Shown here: piece by piece, positions 9,618-21,600 of the stretch | How the letters are laid out: every line of letters begins with the position of its first letter | How positions within the stretch are numbered: position 1 is the stretch's first letter | Assembly (NCBI RefSeq): GCF_035046505.1 | Contig: NC_089830.1 | Coordinates: 10,220,315 to 10,284,314 of the forward strand | Direction of reading: 5' to 3' | DNA from: Tiliqua scincoides | Taxonomy: Eukaryota > Chordata > Lepidosauria > Squamata > Scincidae | Length of the DNA: 64,000 bases | Notes under the pieces: generated by a model | What the model was told of the DNA's origin: nothing | What the model saw: only the letters and a program-made list of their open reading frames with translations | Database searches by the model: none | Made by a program: the position numbers and the translations under genes

Positions 9618-12600
9618 GTGAGTTGCTGCCAAGAGCCAATCAATGATGATGCACATTGGGGTAAGAGCTTGACCAGGCAAAACCTCCTGGTATGAACATG
9701 CTCTTTGGCTTCCTGGCTGCTCACATTTGTGCCAAAGGAATGCCACGACTTTGCTGCTTAGGGCCCAGTCTGAACCCACTTTCCAGCAACAACATGAGGG
9801 CAATGCAGCTCCGAGGTAAGGGAACAAACATCCCCTGACTTTGAGGAGGCCTCCGTGAGTGCCACCCAACTGCAGGATGCAGCACACATCCCATTGGTAC
9901 CGCTATGCCTGTGCTGGAAAGCTGGTTAGGATTTGGGCCTTAGATTTTTAAACTTGACATAGAATTGCCACAGATGTTTGCTCTTGTGTTTACTGACTGT
10001 ATAGTTCTACTGTATGCGTTTTCCACCCCTCTCTCTTGATCCAATTCTTAAACATTGTCCATATTTTGTCTATTGAAGATGCCACTTTATGCATCTGATA
10101 AAGTGGACTTGAGCCGACGGACACTTTTGCTATGATCACTATAATCGTTTTGAAGGTGCCACTTCATTGTTCCTGCTGCAGGGTGGGCCCATTCATGAGG
10201 GTCTGGCTTCAAATTGGCAGAGGGTACCTTCTCTGCTGCTCTCCCTCTTCTTACTCTCCTTGAAATGCAAGGAGGGAACAAAGCAGAAGAGACTGGGGAG
10301 GAGAGGAGAGGAGTTGGCATCTCTGTCACTCTAGCCCACCATTCTCTTCTTCTCCACACTTCCTCTTCCACCTTGTTCCCTCTTGCTTTATAAGGAACAG
10401 TGATGGAAGCAACTGCAGGGGCACTGCCTCATAAGGGGGGGTGGCATTCAATGTGCTGCCTCCATGAGGTCTGTCTTGATACAGTGGAGTAACACAGCTA
10501 GTGTTGTCAGAGTGGTTAAGGGTTGTCAAGCAAGCTGCTTTTGGTACAGGAGCAATGACAAGTAAAAAGCTGGTGTGATGAAACCCTGTTTTGTTTTCCC
10601 CTGGTGGTATCTTCTGCTCCAGCTCTATTCATGAGACACTGCTAGATAGGAATTAATGTGTTGCGTATGCATGTGTGTGTGTGGTTGGTACAATATGAAG
10701 ATCTTGCATTTCTTATAAATTACTGTATGTACCTGCACCATACAGATGTATGTACCTGCAAATTCATGTGCACCCACTCGGGGTCATTGCAACTTTTATG
10801 AGCAGCACATTTAATTCCTGTGCAATGCGCCTGGCAACAAGACATGGAGCATGCAAGATATTTTGTGGGTGTGGGTGTAATAGAAATGAGACTTGCATGG
10901 CAATATCTTTTCTGATCTGTAGAGTTACCAACTTTGGTTCTCTAAAAGACACAGTAAGACAGGCAGAAATTCAATGGATGTGGCATTATTTCCCAGCACA
11001 AATGCAGCAAAAGGGGGGATGCGTCACCTGTTGTGCTTTGGCCTACTGTGTTGCTAGTCTCTGCACACTGACTAGATGGTCATGGATTATTGGCAAGTGT
11101 GAAGCCAGCAAACATTCCTTCATCTGCCATGCTATTTTTAAAAGGTTGGGAGTCAGAAGTGCTCCCTTTGTCCAGTAAGCAGCATTTGCACACTTAGGGA
11201 TGGGGAGGGCATTTCTTGACACATAGTGCTACACGTACTCTGCAGCTGCTGGGACTGCAGTTTGATCTGGGAAACTGGTGGAAGGAAGGCTCTTCTTAAA
11301 CCTTCTGTGAAGACGACCCTTCTCCTGCTGCTTTTCCCCCACTGGGGAAAGATACTATAGATGTTGATACTATATATGATACTTAATTCCACAATGGATC
11401 TGCTTGCGTTATTTTTGAATTGCTGCACCCAGGGCCAGACCATCCATGAGGCCAACTGAAGCATCACCTTGGGGGGCGCCCATCTTTGTCCTCCTACTTG
11501 CCTCCACCATTCCTCCCTGGACTGGAAAAGTGGGACAGAAGGGGAGGAAATGTGGAGGTGAGGAGAGTGCTGAGCGCTGGAGCATTGGAGGTGAGGAGAG
11601 CGCTTAACATAGGAGAGTGGGAGGAGCAAAGGCTGGCACACCATCAGGTAGGGGGTAGCATTTGGCATGTTGCCTCAGGCATCAATCAGGTGGTCTTGGG
11701 CTAGCCCTGGCTACACTCTATACCATTTGCTATCCAGATGAAACCACAGTTCATATATACTAGGATGGGTTTGTTTTTTAAAACAACCGCATCGATCAAG
11801 AGCAGCATGACCCTATCAAAAACGGCCAGGGGTGTTAAAGACAAAGCCAAATAAAATAAAAATCCAGCATGCACTCAACAAAATTAAAAGAAATGGCAGA
11901 CAAGCCAGATGACTGTAAACAAAATAATGAAACACATAAACAGATAAAGGTGTGCCTTCCTGGGCAGAACATGCCATAGTTTGGGTGCTACTACAGAGAA
12001 GTCCCTGCCTTTGTGCATGCTTTGGCTTTCCTTTGCTGGGTTGCAAGGCTTGTCAGGCGAGCCTCCTTGGCTGACTGTAGGGGCAGATGAGACTGCGCGA
12101 ACATTAACTGCATTTGGAATACTCTGTACTACTATCTAAATGCCATCTACTTCTCCTCCCAAAGGCAAAGTGATTTCCCAAAAGGGACTATCCCAGAATG
12201 TAAATGAAATGCATACAGCTCTCCTGAGCATTTGCTGATTGCTTCCCTACCAAGGGGCAATGGGTGTGGAGAGTACAACAGAAGTGTGGGAACAAAGATG
12301 GGGAGAATAAATTGAACTGTTTTTGGTTCAGGGAATTTATACCCCTCCTGTTGATATAAACAGTTTCAAGGTAGTGCTGAGGTGGCCTCCAGAATTTTTA
12401 ACACCCACACATAAAAGTGAATCTAAAGGCACATCTGGAAATTGCTGGGTGAGTTTGATCACATTCCTTCAGTGGTGATTATTCACAAGCTTACACAAGC
12501 TTATGTTGTTATACAGAGAACATAACAAGAGACCCACTGGGTCAGGCCAAAGGCCCATCTAGTGAAGCTTCCTGTATCTCACAGTGGTCCACCATGGTGG

Positions 12601-15600
12601 TTGGCAACCTTCAGTCTCGAAAGACTATGGTATAAGCCTACAGCACCCGGTATTCCTAGGCGGTCTCCCATTCAAGTACTAACCAGGCCTGACCCTGCTT
12701 AGCTTCCAAGATCAGACAAGATCAGGCATCTGCAGGGTAACACCAAATGCTTCAGGAAGCACACAAGACAACAAGACACAACCTGTGTCCTGGTGGCCTC
12801 CCCTACATCAGGCATTCTGAGGTAGCCTATCTCTAAAACCAGGAGCTCGCACATACCTATCAAGACCTGTAACCCGTGTTGGACTTTTCCTCCAGAAATT
12901 TGTCCAATCCCCTCTTAAAGGCACCTAGGCGAAATACCATCACCACTTCCTGTGGCAAGGAGTTCCACAGACTAATTACACGCTGGGTAAAGAAATATTT
13001 TCTTTGGCCTGTCCTAACTCTCCCAACAATCAATTTTAGTGGATGTCCCATGGTTCTGGTGTTATGTGAGAGGGAAAAGGGCCTCCCTTGTATTGAGCAT
13101 CGCTTGTAATAAACTGCTGCAAGGAAGCAGGCTTTGGCTGGCCAAGGGAATATGTTGGGTATGTTGGTGGGTACCACATCTTTGCACATCATAAGGCTGG
13201 ACAAATACTTCCAAGCCTGTATATATGGGGCAGAGAAAACCTTAGCACACTCATTCTTAACTGTCAAAATCTTAACTGTTGCAGTGTAGCGTACGTGGGG
13301 TGGTACATCTTGCCTTTGAAACTGTCCCAGAAACTTCCTTTTGTCCAATATGCAGCTCTGGTTGGCAACCTTCAGTCTCGACAGACTATGGTATAAGGCT
13401 ACAGCACCCGGTATTCCCAGGCAGTCTCCCATCCAAGTACTAACCAGGCCTGACCCTGCTTAGCTTCCAAGATCAGGCATGTGCAGGGTAACAGTTGCAG
13501 CTCTACAGCTATGTTTACTCAGGCGCTAAATCCCATTGTGTTCAATGGGGCTTACTCCCTAGTAAGGACATCTGCAAGAGGGATCTGAAGGCCTTAGGAG
13601 TGGACCTCAACAGGTGGGAAACCCTGGCCTCTGAGCAGCCCGCTTGGAGGCAGGCTGTGCAGCATGGCCTTTCCCAGTTTGAAGAGACACTTGGCCAACA
13701 GTCTGAGGCTAAGAGGCAAAGAAGGAAGGCCCACAGCCAGGGAGACAGACCAGGGACAGGCTGCACCTGCTCCCAGTGTGGAAGGGATTGTCACTCCCGA
13801 ATCGGCCTTTTCAGCCACACTAGACGCTGTTCCAGAACCACCATTCAGAGCGCGATACCATAGTCCAGGGGTGCCCAAACCCCGGCCCGGGGGCCACTTG
13901 CGGCCCTCGAGGACTCCCAATCTGGCCCGCGATTAGCCCCCAGTTTCCAATGAGAATCTGGCCCTCCGGAGACTTACTGGAGCCCCTGCTGGCCCAGTGC
14001 AACTGTTCTCAGTGTAAGGGTGACAGTTTGACCTCTCGCATGAACTGTGAATGAGGGATCCCTCCACTGCTTGCTGTTTCATGACTGTGATGCTGCAGCA
14101 GCAGTGAAGGAAAGGCCGGTCTTGCTTTGTGTAAGGACTTTTATAAGCCTTGAGCTATTGCAAGACCGTCATTCATTCATATAAGTTCCATCGCTAATAT
14201 ATTCATTTATGTAAATATATGTAAATTTATTCAAATTTTAAAAGTAAATTAATTCTTTTTTATTCCCGGCCCCCAACACAGTGTCAGAGAGATGATGTGG
14301 CCCTCCTGCCAAAAAGTTTGGACACCCCTGCCATAGTCTTTCGAGACTGAAGGTTGCCAACAATGACTCCCTAGTAAGTATGTTCAGGATTGCATCCCTG
14401 GACTGTGAATTGGGACCAAGTAATTGGGAATGCATCTTGCCAGTTTTGAAACAGCTGAACCAAGGGCCAGTTTGGCAGGATCAAACTGGAGTCTGAGAGC
14501 CTGGCTTGCTCCAAGGACAGTTTATTAACCAGCCACAGTGTCTGAAGCTCAGACTTCATCTGGACCTGTGATTTGATCTTGGAGCACAGTAATAACAAAG
14601 GTTTTCACTCTCCCTCTCTTGCATGTAAATGAGGCAGGACAATAGGAGCCTGTAGCACTGTTTGACTTGTTCAAGGGGGAGGGAATGTAGGTCAGTTGTA
14701 AACTGCCTCCTGCTTGCAAGGTGGGCACAAATGCTGGAATCTCATGGTAGGGCTGGCCCAAGACCTCCTGACAACAGAGGCAGTGTGCCAAATGCTGCCC
14801 CCCAATGATGGGCCAGCCTCTTCCCCTCTGACACTCCAGCCCACCACTCTCCTCCGCGCTTCTGTGTTGTGCTCCTCTTCCTTTTCCAATCCAGGGAGTG
14901 AGAGCGAAGTGTGGAACTGAATTGGTGGGTGGCAGTGGGCGGTCCCTGCCAGTCTGCTGCCTGAGGCCACCGATTCAGTTGGCCTTATGGATGGGCCGGC
15001 CCTTGTGTAACCATGTCGCCCGAGCCAGGCCCTTATCAGCCTTGTCACATGTAACACATGACCATTTCCCAAATGCAACAACAACAACATAAAATACCAA
15101 ATTTCAATGACACATAATGCAATGACATCGAAATTACTATGCAGGGCCTCTGAGAGGAATTTTATCAGGGGGTACAAAGTTTTTGGGGGGCTCCCTAAAA
15201 GAGGGGGGTGAGAAACAGTGTCGGGGGATGATGGCGACAGCTGAAATAGTCTTTGGAGTCCAGGTCTACTGGGCTTCCTGATGCAGAGCCCAGGTCTACC
15301 TGCCCACGTAGCATCAGCAGTTAGATACAGTAATACGGAAAAGCAAACATACTTCTAAGTCTCTCTAAAATCTTTCAAATATAGAAAATCATTGCAGAAA
15401 ATTAGCGTTATCATATTTAGATTCACACTAGAATGGAAAGTGTCCTGTGTGTATCAAAACATGCGACTGCAGCAGCTGTAGCCCCATAGTTGTGTCCCTG
15501 GGCTCCCATACACTCCTTCATGGTAAACAGTTCCACAAGCCAAAGAGCTACTGTGGCAAGCCAGTTTCATCCCAGATTTGTGTTGAAGAGTGTCATGTAT

Positions 15601-18600
15601 GCATTCCTCGACTCGGGGCATATGACACGTGGCAGGAGCTGCTACCATGCCCACAGTAGTGCCCCCAGCATCCCACATGGTCAACGAGTCCGGGTGAGAT
15701 AGGAAAATGTAAAATCTCAGGAAATCTCTAGAGCCCCTCCTTTGGGTCCTGAGCCCCCGTTTAAACCTGGGGCCCAGGCACAAATTACTCCATTTACCCC
15801 CATAAGAACATAAGAACAGCCCCACTGGATCAGGCCATAGGCCCATCTGGTCCAGCTTCCTGTATCTCACAGCGGCCCACCAAATGCCCCAGGGAGGACA
15901 TCAGATAACAAGAAGACCTGCAAGGCTTCCTGGGAATTGTAGTTAAGAACATAAGAAGAGCCCCACTGGATCAGGCCATAGGCCCATCTAGTCCAGCTTC
16001 CTGTATCTCACAGCAGCCCACCAAATGCCCCAGAGAGCACACCAGATAACAAGAGACCTCATCCTGGTGCCCTCCCTTGCATCTGACATAGCCCATTTCT
16101 AAAATCAGGAGGTTGCACATACACATCGTGGCTTGTAACCCGTAATGGATTTTTCCTCCAGAAGCTTGTCCAATCCCCTTTTAAAGGCAACCAGGCCAGA
16201 TGCCGTCACCACATCCTGTGGCAAGGAGTTCCACAGACCAACCACACACTGAGTAAAGAAATATTTTCTTTTGTCTGTCCTTACTCTCCCAACACTCAAT
16301 TTTAGTGGATGCCCCTTCTCATGGATGCTGCCCTGATGGCGAAAAACAGGAATTTAATATCAATAAAAACAGTAAAAGACAGCAAAGTGGCAAAAACATT
16401 AAAACCCAGGAGCAAATGAATCCCTCATGAGATTCTTAAACAAAACATGCAGAAACAAAAGGATCCTTTCATCTGGCTCCAAACCCAGTAAATAATAATA
16501 GAGCCAGTTTTGAGAATAAGAATTGCTATTTTAGCTGTCTCGCTCCCAGTGCAATCTTTGTTGCCGAATGGACAGGTTTCTGCTATCTTTTCCATAGCCG
16601 TGCCTGCGATTTGTAGGAGGGATCTGGAACCTCAAGCAGAAGAAGTGGGGAAAGCCCATCTCTGGGATCATGCTGACCTGAAATACTTGGGAGGCTTGCC
16701 TCCTTCCAAGACTTTCAGCTCTAAATTAGAGGCTACCTTTTGAAGTGTGCTAACAACCAGTTTGTATTAACCTGCTCTTGCTGGGAGCCAGAAACAAGCT
16801 GCAGGGTTTGTTCTGTGCTGGCTCCCGCTCTCTGTACATGACAAAAGAGTTGCAAGAAGGGGCAGAGCCCTTGTTTTTCAAGGTGGGGTGACCCCATCTC
16901 CTGTTTCTGGGAAACTTTGTTCAACCTGCAAATTAGGAAGACCTGCCACCTCTGCAGAAAATGCTCAGATCAAGAAAGGTGAGCCCCATTTGAAGGGTGT
17001 GTTGGCTTCACTCGGTGTGTGATTCAATAGTCCTCTCAGATCAGAGTTACTTAATGAGAGGGGTGAGAGTTATAAGTGTAGGATTAATGGCTTCTCCTTA
17101 GGGTGTCTCCCACAATGCAAGTGACCTTGGATACAATTATCAGAGCCATGTTGCCTTTGGGGTTTGCTTAACTTCCTTCTTCATTGTTTTCTTTGTAGAC
17201 CTTCTTGTAGAAGGCAGCCCCATACATTTATTGAGCCCAGCAGGACCTTAGAAAGGAATTTTATCAGGGGGTACAGTTTATTTTGGGCCCCTTCTCAAAG
17301 TGAGAGGGCTGGGGAGGGGGCAAAAGAAGGCAGGGAAAGGGTGGTGATAGCTGAAATAGTCTTTGGAGCCCAGGTCTAGTGGGCTTCCCAAGGTGGAGCC
17401 CAGGTCTACCTGCCCTTGTGACATTGATAGCTAGCTACAGTAATATGGAAAACCACACACTCCAAGCATCCCGTGTGTACCAAAACGTGCTTCTGCTGCA
17501 GCTGTAGGCCCACAGCTGTGTTCTGAGCTCCTATACACTCCTTCCTGGTAAGTGGATCCACAAGCCAAAGTGCTACTGTAGAAGGCCAGGTTCCTCCCAG
17601 AGTTGAAACTGTGTTGAGTATCATGTATGCATTCCTTGATGTGGCGCTTATGGCTTGCAACAACAATTACTTGCCCAAGGTAATGCCTCCAGCATCCCAT
17701 GTGGGCAGTGAGTCCCAGTAAGATTGGAAAATGTAAGATTGCAGGAAATTTCTGGGCCCCTTCCTTTGGCCCTTGGGCCCCCTTTTTGACCCAGGGTACA
17801 AATTACCCCCCATACTGCCCCACATTCACTTTGCATGTCAGGTCCTACTGGGAAAACCACAAGTTTTTCATGCAGCCAACAGCCGTCCCCTCATCTAGAT
17901 ATCCCCTCCTCTACCTGCCCTGGATTGCACATTCATTTTCACCATCGACACAAAAGGTCTGCATGGCCCACTTCGCTATTGGGTCCAAAATGGGGGTTTG
18001 TATGGGATGCCTCCCTTCTGAGCCATGCACAAGCTGGAAACTGGGCAGACCTTACTGGGTTGCTTTAGGTACTAATCAGCTTTCACAGAATGCAGCCTGA
18101 ATCAAGAAAAATCCATCATTTACGGTAAGTCCAATTAAGACAAAGAGCCAGGATGGCTCTCAGTGCATTGGAAACTGGGCTTAGACCTGGAAGAACCAGG
18201 TTCAAATCCCTGCTGAGCCATGAAGTTTCCTGGATGACCTTGGGCTAGTCACTATCTCTCAACCCAACCTACCCCACAGGGTTGTTGTGAGAACAAAAGA
18301 TATCCTGTACACCACCCTGAGCTCTGTAGAGGAAGCGTGGTATAAAAATGTGAAAAATAAACACTAAATTTAGCAGAGTTACCCCCCATATGAAAGTAGC
18401 TAATGCTTGATTTGAATGACCAGAGTACAGCACTAGGCCTCTTGGCTATGTCTCTCTCTCTCTCTGGGCGCAATCCCAACTCACCCTTTGGCCAGTGCAA
18501 GTTCCTTGCACCAGCCCGGAGGTATTGCAAAAGTGCCACAAGGCACTTTTGCGCCACCTCAAGAGTCATGCATACAAATGCATTTAACATTGCCATTTTT

Positions 18601-21600
18601 TTTTCTCATTTCAGGAAATCCATGCGAAATTTCAAGCTCCTACCCTGATTTTGGAAAGCTCTACCACGTCAAAGGTAAGCTTTCCTAGATGCTTCTCCAG
18701 TGCCTAAATAAAAACACATTAATATCAGTTCAACCAAGAAAGCATTCCAGGCTGCAATCCTATGCACACTTTCCTGGGCATATTCCCCATTGACCACAAT
18801 GGGACTTGCTTCTGAGTAGACAGGCATAGGATTGCACTGCTAGTAAGTCAGAGTTGATTACTATAATTGCAGGGCAAAACAATTCATTCATTTCATAAAC
18901 CTTTATTGGCATTTAAAAACGATTAAATACACAGGATAAAAATTAAACATTTTAACTTCTTTGTGGAACTTGGCCTTCATTATCACATCCCGGAAAACAA
19001 TTCAAAATAGACCAAGTAGCACAAACAGATTTGTTTTGCTCAGGTTCCTGTACTGAAAACAAAAGTTTCTTAAGTGCTTGAAAGAGGAAGGGAACAGGTT
19101 AGTCTTCCTTTGGGTCCAGGAAGTATGAAGTAACTTCTTTGCTGTTCCCATCACAGGCAGTCTGAGTAACTCTTCGTGCTGCTGAAGGGAAGCAATTAGT
19201 CCCATGCACAGCAAAGCTGAGTTTTGCAAGAGCTTTACTACAACAAGGAAAGAACTGCATCCATTGTTACCCACAGGCAGAACAACAAGACAGGAAAAAA
19301 GAAACTAAATAAAAGTCTAGTACAGTGGTTCCCAACCCTTTGAGCACTGGGACCCAATTTTTAAAACAACGCTATATTGGGATCCATCTATCTATGAGAT
19401 TTTTTTTTTTTTTTTGGAAGTTTACTAGCTGCTCAAGCCTTTGTTTTTATCTTTTTACTACTGGGGGCGGGGGGTCCTTCTGGAGCATTTGAGCCCCACA
19501 TTCATTGGATCATGACCATTCTGGTTCTTGTGTTCCCCTTCACCTGGTCTTCAGTAAGACTAAAGCCAAGGCATGTTCAGCTACTTGCAAGGAACATGTG
19601 GCTCGGTTTAGCTTTCCAGAGGGTTCAATACATTTTCTTTGTCTGCTGGGCGGAGGTGGGGGGACTTCTTTCTTGACAGTTTGTTGGGGTCTGTGTCCAT
19701 CAGATCAGGACCTTTCTGGAGGTGTTGCATTCCCCTCAGCCTACCCTTCAAAGTGGACCAGAGCATGTCTGCCTCCTCACAAGTACATGTGCACAAGCTG
19801 CTCCATTTTGGTTTCCATAGGGCTCAGTGCATTTTCTTTATCATCTATCAGCTTGTTAGTTTCACGACCCGCCAAGAATTGGGTTGTGATCCACTGATGG
19901 GTCCAACCCACAGTTTGAGTACCGCTGCTCTAGTATATGTAGGAGATAGCAACCCACATGCTCTTAGCCAAGTAACAAGATAGGTCATGTTTCCCCTTAC
20001 TGGTGGGGATTAATATGTACCCATTGCTTCCTCTACTGGTGGGGTTTTATTCCCATGACTCTCCCCTACTGGTGGGGATGAGCATATACCCACAGCTACC
20101 CCCTACTAGTGGGGATTAACATGTACCCACACCCACTGACTGTCTACTTGGTAGCTCTGTTTGCGTGCTGTCATCCTTCCAAAAGTAACTAGTGTTAGAC
20201 ATTTCAGTATTAACTAAATTCAGTAGAGTGGTTACCACTGGTATGATACTGTCTCTGTACTGGGTTTGGGACACTTATGCTTGACTTGAGGTGGCAGAGC
20301 AGCTTTTAAACTGATCCCTGGGGGAAGGCCGACAGGAGCCGAGGGGCATCCGGTTCGGGACTCCTCATCCCTGTGGGATGAGGATGGGGAGGTTAGAGAA
20401 CAACAAGACAAAGGCAGGGTAGGAGAAGAAATTGGGAAAGGTAGGGAGATGGGATGTGATAGACAGTTTGGCACAATGAGAGGATGCGGGGACAAAGGAG
20501 CGAATAAGCAGCCCATCCTGGGGCATTCCGTGTATAAATGTTTTTATGCGAATGCCCGAAGTCTACGAGCAAAGGTGGGAGAACTGGAATGTCTGGTGAC
20601 AAGGGAAAATATTGACATAGTGGGCATAACGGAAACCTGGTGGAATGCGGAGAATCAGTGGGATACCGCAATCCCGGGCTATAAACTCTACAGGAGGGAC
20701 AGGCAGGGGCGTGTTGGAGGTGGGGTGGCCCTTTATGTTAAGGAAGGGATAGAATCCAGCAAAGTAGAGATTGAAGGTGGGTCCGACTCCACCGTAGAAT
20801 CTCTGTGGGTTAAATTACCAGGCTTGAGCAGCGATGTAATACTGGGGGTGTGCTATCGTCCTCCAGACCAGAAATCTGATGGGGACCTTGAAATGAGGAA
20901 ACAGATCAGGGAGGTGACAAGGAAGGACAGGGTTGTAATCATGGGGGACTTCAATTATCCTCATATTGACTGGGTCAATTTGTGTTCTGGTCACGATAAG
21001 GAAACCGGATTTCTTGACGTGCTAAATGACTGTGGCTTAGATCAGCTAGTCACGGAGCCCACCAGAGGACAGGTGACTCTGGATTTAATTTTGTGCGGTA
21101 CGCAGGACCTGGTTAGAGATGTAAACGTTACTGAGCCATTGGGGAACAGTGATCATGCTGCGATCCGTTTTGACGTGCACGTTGGGGGAAGAATACCAGG
21201 CAAATCTCTAACAAAAACCCTTGACTTCCGACGGGCGGACTTCCCTCAAATGAGGAGGCTGGTTAGAAGGAGGTTGAAAGGGAGGGTAAAAAGAGTCCAG
21301 TCTCTCCAGAGTGCATGGAGGCTGCTTAAAACAACAGTAATAGAGGCCCAGCAGAGGTGTATACTGCAAAGAAAGAAGGGTTCCACTAAATCCAGGAGAG
21401 TGCCCGCATGGCTAACCAGCCAAGTTAGAGAGGCTGTGAAGGGCAAGGAAGCTTCCTTCCGTAAATGGAAGTCTTGCCCTAATGAAGAGAATAAAAAGGA
21501 ACATAAACTGTGGCAAAAGAAATGTAAGAAGGTGATAGGGGAGGCCAAGCGAGACTATGAGGAACGCATGGCCAGCAACATTAAGGGGAATAATAAAAGC

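Larger units (their letters stand above)
13516..14393. repeat. Palindromic ~90-bp MITE, interrupted by a LINE
   Basis: The left half 13516-13566 (tactcaggcgctaaatccca ... cttactccctagtaag) and the right remnant from 14366 (actccctagtaagtatgttc, then aggattgca) are parts of the 'gcaatcctatgca' MITE family. The LINE at 13567-14365 lies between them. Confidence 0.6.

Noticed and set aside
10750-11178. 142-codon open frame in intron 1
   Set aside because: No recognisable domain, no splice sites with matching phase, and many cysteines and aromatics as in random translation.
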